This document shows positions 1-12,400 of a stretch of 64,000 nucleotides of DNA, in pieces. The stretch comes from Syngnathus acus (taxonomy: Eukaryota > Chordata > Actinopteri > Syngnathiformes > Syngnathidae). A model generated the notes under the pieces. The model was not told where the DNA came from. It worked only from the letters and a program-made list of their open reading frames with translations, and searched no databases. A program made the translations under genes and the position numbers. The stretch is from positions 10,241,956 to 10,305,955 of the forward strand of contig NC_051095.1 of the NCBI RefSeq assembly GCF_901709675.1. Reading direction: 5' to 3'. Within the stretch, counting starts at the first letter, position 1; each line of letters starts with the position of its first letter.

Positions 1-640
1 ATTACCCCATCTCAGAGATCCCGAAAAATTACCGCCTCTTTCCACAGTGACCGCCTCTTTCTCAGAGAGCTGTTTTTTTTCCCGTTATGCAGTAGAAGCT
101 TTTGCATGCCCATTGACACATTTTGTATCTGCATCTATTTTTAATCATAGCACACTTATGTATGTCATCAAACTGACTCAAATATTCTCACAGACTACAC
201 AGTTAAACAAGCATCAACATTTTGTCCTCGCGTTCTCCCTGTGCTCATTCGCCGTATCCCATCGGCCCGGCGCCATTGAAGAGTTTCCCCTTCGGGGTGA
301 ACAGTACCATGTTGTCATCTCGGCTGGCATCTCGGTGGTTTAAAAATAGCCCTTGCTGGAACACACTGCCGTGCCCTGGCAACAGTTCAGCCATACTGAC
401 ATGCGCTCGCATTTAACACCTCATCACATGCAGCAGCAGCAGCTCCGCAGACCTAATTTTGTCTGCCCGTCATCAGCAACGCTCCGTTTAGCCCTGATGA
501 TGGCACACTTGGACCACAAATGTATCACAATGGAACCAGTGGGAGTAATACACACCACTGAACATGCGTTCAAGAGCTCCAAAATAGCTTTTAGCTTCAT
601 ACTAAGAACCAATATATTTCGGTTACCTGATTTTGAAATG

Positions 641-972
641 GGGTGGCACGGTGAGGCAGTGGTTAGCACGTCCGCCTCACAGTGCAGAGGTTGCCGGTTC
701 AATCCTTCCTGTGTGGTGTTTGCATGTTCCCCCCATGCCTGCGTGGGTTTCCAGTTTCCAGTTACTCCGGCTTTGTCCTACATTCCAAAACCATGTATGG
801 TAGGCCGATTTGAACATTCCCAATTAGGTGTTGCTGTGAGTGCAGATGGTTGATTGTCTCTGTGTGCCATGCGATTGGCTGGCAACCAGTTCAGGGTGTC
901 CCCCGCCTACTGACCGATGACTGCTGGTATAGTCTCCAGCAAGCGGTTCAGAAAATTGACGAACGGATGGAT
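641..972 (+). repeat. tRNA-derived SINE-like element, degraded full-length copy
   Basis: It starts GTGGCACGGTGAGGCAGTGG, then TTAGCACGTCCGCCTCACAG and a GGTTCAATCC box (B-box-like). The body is the common teleost one (CATGTTCCCCCCATGCCTGC, GCGATTGGCTGGCAACC, CTGCTGGTATAGTCTCCAGC) and the tail is GGATGGATT. It matches the copies at 40542-40873 and 43206-43351. Family name not assigned. Confidence 0.8.
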
Positions 973-1326
973 TTAGAAATGTGAGCAAGTGGTACACTAC
1001 ATATTTTAGTACACTTTAGACAAGGGGAAAATAGCACAAACCTTTGATTCACTGAAGGCTAAATAATCCTAATTTGAGTCATCACCACCAATATTTATTT
1101 GTTACTCATTCACTTCGAAATTAAGGGAAACTCCCCAAATTTGATTTGTTTAAATGATATGAAAACTACAGTGTGTTTTACACAAAGCGCCACATCTGTG
1201 GCCTTTTCCATAGAGAGAGACTCTGTAAATTTGTCTCTATTGCAGAGACCCTTCAGAATTACTGCCTCTTTCCCACAGAAATCCTGTCAAATGGTCCCCC
1301 TTTTTACATGGATAATTAAATTGATT

Positions 1327-1455
1327 ACCGTATTTTCTTGATTATAAATCGCTCTGGAGTACAAGTCGCACCAGCCATAAAATACATAATAAAGAAGGAA
1401 GACATATATAAGTCGCACTGGAGTATAAGTCGCATTTTTGGGGGAAATCTATTTG
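1327..1455. repeat. Dispersed repeat with 'AAGTCGCACTGGAGTATAAG' motif
   Basis: Starts CCGTATTTTCTTGATTATAA and carries two direct copies of a motif (GGAGTAcAAGTCGCAcC and GGAGTATAAGTCGCAT). I recognise this as a frequent interspersed repeat of fish genomes, probably the end of a non-autonomous DNA transposon. Class not determined. Confidence 0.55.
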
Positions 1456-1756
1456 ACAAAATCCAACACCAAGAATAGACATGTGATCTTGAAAGGCAAT
1501 TTAAAATAAAAATAGAATAGAGGCAACAACAGGCTGAATAATTGTATGGTATGCTAACGTTACATGACACATAAACAACGAACTGAGAACCTGCCTGGTA
1601 TGTTAACATATTAATAGACCGTGTAGAATTACAGCCACTTTCACACAGATACCTTGCAAAACTATTGACCTCATTCACCGGACCCTGCAAGTTGATTGTT
1701 TTGTTTTGCATCTTTCACACAGAGTTCCTATAAAATAGACCTTTCTTTCTCCGCAG

Positions 1757-3597
1757 ACTGGTCACACTGAAAGTTCTGAACAGCATTGTGCTGCTCGGCA
1801 AATCATGCGTGTACGTCAAGAGGGCCAACATGGAGGGCAAATTGTTCGAGAAGCCACGCGCCGCACCTTCGTCCTCCTCAGCCAAGACTCCCAACAAGAA
1901 GGCCGACCACGTTACGACCACGACACCCTCAGGTAATACAGCCCTGGATACCGTTGGATTCATGCATCTGTAGCCTCTTTCAAACAGACCCTTCTAAAAT
2001 GACAGAGTCTGTCATTTTAGAAGGGTCTGTGTGCAATCAGAATCAACTTTATTGGCCAAGTTTGTGCATGCCAAACAAGGAATTTGACTCCGGTTGATCT
2101 CAGCTTCTGTACAGCATTTAAGTGACTATCAACATTCAGGTGACTAACAACATTTAAGAGGTCACAGAGGTCCTGTAAAATTATTGCCACATAGATCTTG
2201 AAAAATAGCCACCTCTATACACAGCGTTGTTTTTTTTTCTTCTCCATAATGCATTTATCACTGATGCGATTTACCCCAGAGCAAACTCTGTGATATAACT
2301 ACTGTAACTCTTTCATGCAGTAACCACGTAAAAATTCCAGAATATGATCATCTCTTTCGTGCAGGGATTGTGTCAAACTGCCACTTTTCTCGCTGAGATC
2401 CAATAAACTTGCCGTGACTTTCATACAGAGATTTGGTAAAATGACCGCCTCTTTCACGCAGCAATGCTAAAAAGAATTACACAGAGACATTTCAAAGCAT
2501 CCTGGAAATTAACCACCACACTGACACAGGTCCCCCAAAATGGCTGCCACTTTTACACAGAGACCATATGAAACTAAAACCTATTCCACAAGGTCATCCT
2601 TTAAAATGACAACCCCTTTCATCGGAAATCTCTACTAAATGACCAGCTCTTCGGCACAGCGGCCCACGTCAACACGAGACCAAGCGTTAAATGTCATTTC
2701 ATCGCTTCCATGACAACAAACTGTGGCGGACGCCCACTAACACTTGCTTTTCTTCTTGTAAGACTGCACAAATGGTGCAGTTTGGGGCCGTTGTTGCTTT
2801 TCGACACGCACGTCATCAGGCCAAACACCGCCAGTCACGTTTTCCTGGAGGTGGTGCCATCTCATTGTCATTTGCAGTCAAATCCCCTCAGTTCTCACCT
2901 CCGCGCGTGGTCCCACCCACACTTCTCAACGGGAGCTTTGAAGTGACGAAAGATCCTGATGGCGTGTCATTTCCAGTCAGCGTTTCCTAGAGTCACAGAA
3001 GCGACAGGACGCCACATCTTTCAGCTGGAGTTTAAAACCACAACGTCAGCTACCATGTTCACCTCACTTTCAACCTCTTGCTTACTTAAGTGCCACACCA
3101 CCGCACAATTATATTCAAGTGCCTGTCTTTTGTTGTTTTTAAATCATCTGTTAACCAGTGCTCTACCGCGCCGCCATACATAGTCTTGATCCATAAAATT
3201 TTAATTCTATCGTGGTTTTAGTGTGCTGTGCTATTTTCCATATCAAGGGGAACCACAACATTATGTTTCCGTCTTGTTCTCCACAGATGACACCAAGTCG
3301 AACTCAAAACGGCCCTCCGTCCGTCTTTCCTCCTCACCCTCCTCTTCTTCAGTGACTACTCAGCCAGCACCAAGGTGGGACTTTCCTCCACCTTCTGGCG
3401 ACTTTTCGGCCTCAGCGCCTGCATCGCCACCTCCCCCTCCTCTTGACCAGCCGCCTCCTGTACTCGAACCCCTGCAGCCTGCTCCCTTGCCCCCCAAAGT
3501 GGAGCAGGAGCATGAACCCGAGGTTAGACCCAAGGCTCCTAAAAAGGACCTTCTGGAGATTGACCGCTTCACAATCTGTGGCAACCGCATAGACTGA
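1757..3597 (+). CDS. tapt1: TAPT1, 3' end only (last two coding exons)
   Basis: Two exons in matching phase: 1757-1932 (acceptor ccgcag, donor gtaata) and 3287-3597 (acceptor ccacag, stop TGA 3595-3597). They give about 162 C-terminal residues; the rest of the gene lies left of the window. The first exon begins LVTLKVLNSIVLLGKSCVYV, the end of the conserved membrane domain. A Ser/Pro-rich, probably disordered linker of about 110 residues follows, and the protein ends in the charged motif KKDLLEIDRFTICGNRID, which I recognise as the TAPT1 C-terminus. TAPT1 (transmembrane anterior posterior transformation 1) is a multi-pass membrane protein linked to axial skeletal patterning and the ciliary base. 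The following same-strand gene is prom1, as in human 4p15. The proline-rich linker (residues such as PPPPPLDQPPP) looks lineage-specific. Whether this is an a or b teleost paralogue cannot be decided. Confidence 0.9.
1984..2030. repeat. Near-perfect palindrome (23-bp arms, 1-nt spacer)
   Basis: Left arm ACAGACCCTTCTAAAATGAC plus AGA; the right arm is its exact reverse complement, separated by one G. The left arm is itself a unit of the local minisatellite, so the palindrome is an inverted duplication of one unit. Confidence 0.9.
2033..2098 (+). repeat. Interspersed repeat fragment (AATCAACTTTATTGGCCAAG)
   Basis: AATCAGAATCAACTTTATTG followed by GCCAAGTTTGTGCATGCC and AAACAAGGAATTTGACTCCG. 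I recognise it as a very common teleost dispersed repeat. It directly abuts the palindrome at 1984-2030. Confidence 0.6.
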
Positions 3598-5215
3598 GGG
3601 AAAAGACACGAGTAAGTTACTGGATGGGCATTTCCTGTCGCTTTGAGACGTTTCATGACAGGAAGATTAAGCGAGCTGATAATCAGTATGCAGGGAAGCT
3701 GGATCTGAAAGAACCTTTAAAGGTACGGAAGAGCACAGCTAAAGCCTACACAAAAGGTGTAGGGGGGACTCTCACTCCATGAGAAAGGATTCCCGTCCTG
3801 ATTGTCACAATGCTGCATAAAATGGGGTTTACAACTTCCTCAAGACCAAGACAATGTTGCGCTTGTTCTTTTGGTTTTACGATTTATAATTGTAAAGCCT
3901 ATGTTGTTGCTTTTTCTTGATTCAAATTCAAAGATGAGCTAACGTTCGAGAAAGGAGTTGAGTTCAGTTCGCATGTCTGTAGCCACTTTCACACAGAGGT
4001 CACGCTAAATACGTCATTCTTTAAAACAGAAACCCTGCATAATGATTACCTCTTTAACACGGTAATCCTGCAAAATTACCACAACTTTAATACAGAGAGC
4101 CTGAAAAATCACAGCCTTATTCTCGCAGATACAGAAAAATTAGGACCACTTTCACCCCTTTGAATACAACCGCCCCTTTTACACAGACAACCTTAGGAAT
4201 TTATTTCACTCAGACCCTGCACAATTACTACCTTTTTTCCACACTGATCTTGCAGTATTGCAAACATTATCTCAGAGAGAGCCTGAAAAAAAATCACACC
4301 TCTTGCTAAATGATCATCACTTTCATACGGACAACTTGCAAAGTCAGAGCCTTAGTCGCTGACATTTTGCCAGTGCCGTCTCTCATACAGAATTACAACT
4401 TCTCAAACAAAGAAAATAAAATTTTAGCCTGATTCATACAAAGACCATGCAGGTATCATCTGCAAAGTGGCCACCGCTTTTGCATAAAGACTTTACAAAA
4501 TTGCAGCCTTTTTTACACAGAGATCCTACAAACAAAAACCATGCAAAAATAATAGCCTTCGTGACACTTGAAAAATCACCATGAGAATTACCTGCAAAAT
4601 TGGTTTCATATTCACGTAATGTGATACGTCAGTTTCCAACACAGATCCTTCATAAAGACTGTCTTTCTTACGCAGAAACCCCCCAATATTTTTCCTCACG
4701 CAGAGACTCTGCAAAATGAAAATGCCTTTTTCACCCACCCTTTTTGATAATAAGGATTCTGCTTCGTAGTGCACAAATCACAAAAGAGCAATCGATTTTC
4801 AGAAGTGAACCAAAATAGCCGGACCAATTCTGATCCTTCATGTAGATGTCCTGCCTGCTGTCCCAATACTTTTGTCCATATAGCGTTAGCACTGATGGAG
4901 CAAACTTGCTTGTTGCCATTTTTTTAGCCTTCACTGCCATGTTTACATCCTTGTCGTAGTCAGAAGGCTTTTCACAATGAAAGCCTTTTGATCTGGAATG
5001 TTTTCAGATTTGACTTTGATTGCAATGAAATTATTGTTTGTTCCCTGCAGAAATATGAATTATCCTCTTTTATTCACATATAAGATGTGACATGTCAGGT
5101 GTGATTTATTGATTTATTTAATTTTATTTAAGGTACTTCCCACCATGTCGGCGAGGGCGAGTACATAAGAGAAAGTTTATATGGTTTACTGCCTTTGTTG
5201 TACTTATAATAATGA

Positions 5216-5221
5216 AATAAA
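5216..5221 (+). terminator. Candidate tapt1 poly(A) signal AATAAA
   Basis: AATAAA followed within about 30 bases by a GT-rich stretch (cacctgtgatgtgat). It would give a 3' UTR of about 1.6 kb after the stop at 3597. A second AATAAA lies near 5295. The choice is inference; AT-rich repeats here produce chance matches. Confidence 0.35.
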
Positions 5222-6770
5222 ATATTTTTGCGGAAGTGCCACCTGTGATGTGATTATAACTCAGCTTCTTTTATGATCCTGGCATACCGTTTGCAATAAA
5301 ACACAAAATACTTCCCTAATGTCACAATATGTTTTCACTTGATCTTTTGGTTTTTTTTGTATCGTTTTTGTCTTGCATTGAATGATTAGCACCTTGTTTT
5401 TTATTTAGCTATGTCATTGTCACAAACAAAACTCATACTTCCTCGTCAACACAGACGATGCAAATTGCTTACTAATTTCATACAGAAATATCAGGATTTC
5501 ACACGACAACATTGCAAAATCATTACTTCCTCACTCACAGACACCCAGCAAGACCCTGAAAATGTATCACCTTTTTATACCAGAATTGTGCATAACTGAT
5601 GTGTTTTACACAAAAACATTCTATTTCTTACTTATTTGATCAGTTATCTGGCAAATTACAAAATAGTAAAATGTACACCTTTCACAGGGATCCTGCCAAA
5701 TTATTGCCTTTTTTATACTTTAAAACAGAAACTACAAAAACTACCTCCTCTTTTGCATAGAGACCTCACAGAAATACTGCCTGTTTCGCGCAGATATTGT
5801 GCGATTATCCTGCCTCTTTCACACAGAAACCCTGCAAAATTGACCTCCTTTTTAGCAGTGTCATTTATTTTCAACAAGTGCCAGTAAGCTGAGATTCACC
5901 CCCCAGACGACCTCACCTGTCTGGCCCACGAACTTGTGTGTCACACTGTACGCTAACACTTATTAGATGACCAATAAGCTCCTTATGAGAGGACGGTCAC
6001 GTCGAGATCGTTTAAAGCAAGGACGTCCAAACATTTAAACAAATATAGTATCTACATTACCTCATTGGTGACAAATCAAAAGTGTTGAGATGGGCGAGTA
6101 CCAAGACCAGGTATCAGAATCAGTCTGATCCCAGCCTTATTTATAGGTATTGGGTCCTTGTGGAAGCTGTAGATGCCAAAAGATTTTTTTTTAACAAAGT
6201 CCTCCTCAACGCATCGGCACATCATCATCTGAGTCAAAAAGAAAGGTCTTTGTTCAACATTTATTAAAAAAAAATACATTTTACAAAAGTGATAATATTT
6301 AACTTTTGTTACAACAAAAATACATATCTTTCAACGTTTAATGCGGGTAGTGTTCTATAGTTACATATATATATACTGTACAGTGGACCATTAAAAACAT
6401 TCTTGAGTCCGCAAATGACCCCAAGGCTGGACTTTAGACAGTTTGGATTTAAAGCATTTGCGTACTCCACAAAGTATGTTTTTGTGCTAATGACCAACTT
6501 TCAGTTCTGCTTTCCCATGTTCCTCGTGAGCATCACTCTCAGCCCAAGGCGAAGCTATAGACATCCAATACCTGCGAACGAGCCACAATGATATCATTGT
6601 CTGCTCCCTGGAGGTCAGGGGCCCCCTGAAGACAAGGTCCTTTCAGTCAAATGCGCTGGGATCTCCAAAGTGATACAATCTCAACTCCCACAGACATTTT
6701 ATGGAAGGTGTACAGCATTTGTGTGTGAGCTGTAACTATGATATATATATATATATCTACTATATATACA

Positions 6771-6855
6771 TATATATATAACCTTGGATAGGTTCCAGCA
6801 CGATCACGACCCCACGTGGGAACAAGCGGTACAGATAATGGGATGGATGGATAGA
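6771..6855 (+). repeat. SINE tail fragment with (TA)n and (GGAT)n
   Basis: An alternating TA tract is followed by CTTGGATAGGTTCCAGCACG, ATCACGACCCCACGTGGGAA, CAAGCGGTACAGATAATGGG and ATGGATGGATA. This is the 3' end of the element seen complete at 40542-40873. Confidence 0.75.
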
Positions 6856-6909
6856 ATCGGTTCTAACTAAGTACTCGACAAATAAAAATTTTGTGCAGTG
6901 TCCTTTCTT

Positions 6910-7460
6910 TTCAACAGGTGGTGCCCTTTCCTTCAGTCGCCGCGCGCACCCGCGACGCACGCACGCACGGATGCTGCTAGGCCGGCAGCGCGCGCGCTAC
7001 CCATTGCGAGTGCGTGCTTGTGTGGGGTCTTGAAGCGGAGCGGAGACAGCGGAGAGAGGATCTCCCGGCGTGGAGACGCAGACCACATCGGGGGGAACAA
7101 CGATGCCCAATTGCCGGTAGCCGGCGCTTGCTACCCGGACACCTTTTCTTATCTCAGCCCGTCCACCTGAGCCACCACCCGGAAGGTACACGCTGCCTTC
7201 GAGCGGACTCACGATGGCTAAGAGCGGAACTCTAGTTCTTCTCTGCATGCTGCTGGGCTCCGGGGAGCTCCAAGAACCGGAGCCACGAAGGCTGCCACCG
7301 CCGCCAGCCAAGTTGGACTTCGGCTATGTGCCCGCCGGGGTGTACGAGACGGTGGCCCACTACGAACCAGGACCCATCGGCATTCTGTTTCACATGGTGC
7401 ACACTTTCCTGTGCGCGGTCCAGCCCAACGACTTCCCGAAAGGTAAGCACCAAGACACTT
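6910..7460 (+). promoter_or_regulatory. CpG-rich promoter/5' UTR region of prom1
   Basis: The base composition shifts abruptly from AT-rich to CpG-rich at about 6930 (GCCGCGCGCACCCGCGACGC, GGCAGCGCGCGCGCTACCC). It stays so through the 5' UTR and first coding exon, then falls back at about 7450. This is the only strong CpG island-like segment in the window and it coincides with the prom1 start. The transcription start and any untranslated upstream exon are not resolved. Confidence 0.65.
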
Positions 7461-9361
7461 TGTCATTATGCAGTATTTTTAATTACAAAATTATTTTAGT
7501 AGTGAACTTGATGTGAAAGGGGTGGGACGGATTGAGACCAAGAATCCTGAGTTTTGTTCCTTGAATAAACCATTGCCAAATGTACAAGTCTTAAATTTTT
7601 AACGCACCCCCCCAATTAAATAAATAAAACCGTATTTAAAATATGACTGCCAGACCCTCTGCTTTGCCATTTTAGCTTGAGTTTATTTAATTAAAAAACG
7701 GAAAGCTAGAACCTGTTCTCGAATGCATCAGTCCATCAGCTTTTTTCTCATTTTTGTTAGTATTTAGCCACTTGTTTGCTTTAAAAAAGGTAAAGCTACT
7801 TCTACGCATTGTCTTTTACTTTGTCTGTTTGCCATGCTATCCTACCAGTGCCATGTTATTTTAAAAAACAGAAACTAATTAACCCCTGCTCTAATGTCTC
7901 GACATATCAACTTTTTCATTTGTTAACCTCCATAGGTTATGTTACTGACTATAAATCACAACTCTCTTCTTTTATATAAAAACAGCACTAATGTGCCAGC
8001 AGTTGTTGGCCTCTAACTGCCATGTTAGATTAGCATTAGCTATTCAAATTTTTTTAATAATAAACTTTTACACTTTAAACTAATAAATACGTTTTTTTAA
8101 AAAAAAAAAAAAAAGTTAAAACAGAACTAGATAACACCTGCACTGTCAACATGCCTACTTTTATTTGTTTTTAGTAGCCCCGAAATGTATGTTTAGTGAT
8201 ACATGTTTTTTTTTCTTCAATAAAAATAATTAGATAAAATGACAGGCTGAGTCATTAGCTGGTAATGCTAGGCTAACATGGCTAAACAAAGGCTTAGCTC
8301 AAATGTACTGAATTATCTTAACTCTCTTAATTGAATTTTTTTGCGCCTTTTTGTAATTTTCACAGGTTTAGTTACCCGTGATGATGCTAAACCAACATGG
8401 TAAATGGATGCACCTTAGTAGTTACTAATGCTAACACAGCAAACAGAGGCTAATCTAACATGTCTAACATGAATTGAATTGAATAAATTGAATCTAACAA
8501 ATTCAATGTTTCATCAAATAGTGCATTTAGAAATATCCAACACTGTGACCAATGAACCATGTGGCATACTTTTCTGATGGCGGTTACCAACAAACAAGCT
8601 TGAGTAGCCGATAATGCTAAAATAACAATGCATTTTTAGAAATACACTCTGAGTGCACTGCTTCACTCAGATTGCTCTGAAACTCAGAACAATGTTAAAA
8701 CGCCATTTGGTTATTCACAGTGCACCAAAACGTAGGCGGTCCAACTGGGGACACGTACAATGCACTACAAGTAGAAAGAGTTAAAACACAAATTGCTGAT
8801 TGGTTTAACGTTTTTGAAAATTCTCTCAGAGTAGTGCACGGGGTTAATTAGACTGTTCGTCATGACTCAATGCTAACATAGCAATAAAAGCTATGTGCTC
8901 ATCTACCTGTAAAATGTGGCATTTTGTGTTTGAGAGGCTCATTACAAATGCTTGTTGCAAATGCTAGTCATGGAGGCCAAGGAAAACAAAAAGCTGATCT
9001 CGTGGCACATTGGCACAGGGGTTAGCTCTTGTGCGTATAAATAAATAACATTGAGTTGAGTTTTCAGTTCACCAACATTTGCATCTCACTCCCTTCATTG
9101 TAACATGTTTTCTTTTCGTGATGCTATTAGTTTGCACTTAATGCAATTAAACACACACACTCCATGTGTATGTGTTTAATCATGCTGAAAGTGTGTGTGT
9201 TTGTGTTTAATGGGGGTCTGGGGATGTACAAAAATGCCCTCCTTGTCTAAATCTACAGGACATTTTGCAGATTAGCAGCTCGGTGAGTCACCTTGTTAAC
9301 TGGCTAAATCTCATAATGCCTTGCACCATATGCTGTTTAAAGTCTTCATTCCATGCAAGTG

Positions 9362-9451
<90 letters not shown>

Positions 9452-12400
9452 TGATCGAAAGTACATAATATTATAATGGTAGACTTTTCTAATACAGTAT
9501 TTGGATCCTCACATCTCAATATATGAGGTAACCATGTATCCTATCTGTACACTGGCATTAGTTATCAATCATTTATCATTAGCTCTATCATATTTGGCTA
9601 TTGATTTTGTAGTGAAATCTTATCTCAAGATATAATACTGACAAATTATCATACTGTTCAATACCAATGTCACAATGTATCTTATCATCGTCTGTCACGT
9701 GACAGTATTGTCATATTTTCATATATTGCTATCATAACATCAACATCCGATATATTGTATTGTTGTTATCCTCCGGGGTACTGTATCAATACACCAGTTT
9801 GATAAAGTATATTAATATTATAGTTAGTTTTAAGGGGAAAGTAGCCTTATCATTATGTATCGTCTATTAGCTTTCAGAAGACAGTATCAATACACTAGTA
9901 TTTGATATAGATTTGTATTGTAATATCTCAGAGAATAGTACCTATACACTAGGATTTTATTAGTCTTGTCATGAATTTTTGTCTTTCGGGGTACAGTATC
10001 GCTAGACAAGAATTAATTATCGCAAATTACTGAATTAACATACGCCGTCATTAGCTATCAATTTGTACCGTATCGTTATCTCTCAGGTTACAGGAATGAT
10101 ACACCTGCATTGAATATCAACATTGCAAATTTAAACATAGTATCACCATATTTTTTGTGTTTAAAAAAAGTATCTCAATTTGTGCCTTGATTTGAAATAA
10201 TCATTCTTGTAAAAAAAAAAAAAAAGAAAGCATTTCCTGGTTTGTGTTTTGAAAAATCCATGTGCTTGCTAATGGGGCATGCAACCGCGGGAAGCCACAC
10301 AACACTTTGTGGCTGCATACAATAGCTGCTTGTGGTTTTGTTTTACAAATGACCACTCATGTCATGTACGAGTGGGACTTGTTGTTGTTTGCTGCTTGAG
10401 CCATTGAATAGTGTGCCCACTGTTCCATTGTGAGTGTGTATGAGTGACTAAGCCCAAATATTCAGTGGTGCCTTCATCCATCTCCATGTTACCTCAGGCT
10501 GGCCTGTCTACCATCATCAGGAAGCAACTCAGTCATTCCTGCACATGATCTGACTCCAGATCAGCCTAGATCTGTGAAGCACTGATATCAATGCGTATAG
10601 TTATCTCGAAGGCTCTATGATATACGTACCAGCGTCAACTATCAGTATTGCTTATACTGTATTGTATGAGTATCTCTCAAGATGCAATATCAATCGACTT
10701 GTATTGATACGTAACGTGCGGTTTGCGTACTGACACTTATTTTATTCATTTTATTTTTTTATTGATTGTAAAATTAATCTGGAATTGGAATTTTATTCTG
10801 CCAAATATTGGAATATGGTTCATCCTAAAGGAAATTCACATCTATGGAGCCCTAGTACTGATATACTGTATCTGATATTATTGTGATTGTTAGTGCGGTG
10901 AATCGGTATCTTTTTGTAAAATATTGATATCACTATTTGATTATAGTAAAGGATCGATACAACACCATCAAATATTGATATCAAGACATCATCTAGTCAT
11001 CTCTCATTTTAATGTCCCCCTGTAGAGTTTAGTCCTAAAACGGTCCAAGTAGTTTGTCATTAGTTGTGTTGGTTGTGATTCAACTTTGAGCGACACGCTC
11101 TAGTTATTTCAAGTCGTTAACCAATAATTCATTAACAAATGTTTTTCCTTCGCTTTCATATGGCAAACGATGCTCACTTAACCCTGAGGGGAAGAGAGGG
11201 AAAGCAGGCTGGTGTTGATGATTTTATTAAGAAATTCTGTTTGAATAGTTGGCTGCCCTGAAGCCTAGAATGCATCAACAGCGTGTCTTTTGTGACTACG
11301 ATGTTCACAATCCATATTAATATTGCAGACATTTTTGAGAAAAATAAAATATATATTTTTTTTCTTCTTTTATAAAGGTTTTCCAATCTGACTTATATCA
11401 CTGTTGTTCTAGACTACTAATTTATTTTGATAGTCACAAATGTGAATTTCTTCAACATTGTGATATTCCTGCACTGGCCATATGGCGACCAAAGCTATCT
11501 TTTTCCTCCAGATAGCAAACGCAAAGCGACCTTTTCACGGAACAGAGATGAGCAGCTTGCAGCAATCAGACAAGGGAGCGTTGACATTTCTATCTGCATT
11601 CTCTCAGACAAACTCCCACGGTGAGGCACAATCAGTCAAAACAAGCGGTGCCGGAGTGCCAAGCTGTTAAGGCAACAGGGGGTTCCGACCTTTTCGGCCG
11701 TCTGATTACGGCTTCCTGCCGTGTCTCGACACAGTGTTGTAACTTTTGGTGTTAACCCTCAACTTAGTGCAGTCATATCAATAATTGACATACTGTGTCG
11801 AGAAGTCTTGTCGAAATACTAGAAGTCAAACATTCACGACTGTAACTGACAATGAAAACACTTTGGTTTTAGTTAGGGAAAATGAACAGAAGTTTTTACT
11901 ATGATGTTGCTATTGTTGTTGAACTATTCTCCTAGTTGTTGACTAATCAATATAATCCAAAGGAAACAAGTCCAAATAAAACTTGACGGTCATGAAAATT
12001 CATTACAGGCTGTGAATGTTCTTGGTACCGGACAATAACAAATATTTTAGTATCGCATAACACTAATCATAAACTCATAGATCCCTACCACTACCACCAC
12101 CGTACATTTCTGAGCACATTTTAACTTGTTTGAACACATTTAAATTTATTTTAAAAAACTTTTTTAAAAGCATTCCTTTGCACCTGTTTTCAGACTCTCG
12201 CAATGGACAAAAACCAAAAGACAATTTGACAGAGTACATTTAAAACCATTATATTGAACCAAAACATAAGATTTCGTGAAACGAAAGTCCACCATGCCAT
12301 CTCAATGCTAAGATATAATGTGAAAAGCCATTGATTGGCTAATGGGAATTATTTTTACAGTAACCATAAAGTTTTGAACAACCGATCTTTTAACACACGC

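Larger units (their letters stand above)
1..5880. repeat. Degenerate minisatellite, unit about 34-38 bp, tapt1 3' region
   Basis: A motif resembling TTTCACACAGAGACCCTGCA followed by AAAATTACNGCC recurs dozens of times with heavy divergence. It is clear at 1-75, 1240-1300, 1640-1760, 1970-2660, 3980-4720 and 5440-5860. Copies are head to tail, all in the same orientation. They are interrupted by the two tapt1 coding exons and by dispersed repeats. No coding function is visible; several short open frames here simply read through the repeat. Confidence 0.75.

Noticed and set aside
3360-3656. Minus-strand ORF over the last tapt1 exon
   Set aside because: Shadow of the proline-rich tapt1 coding sequence on the other strand.
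9265-9468. ORF reading Thr-His repeats
   Set aside because: It is the translation of an (AC)n microsatellite.
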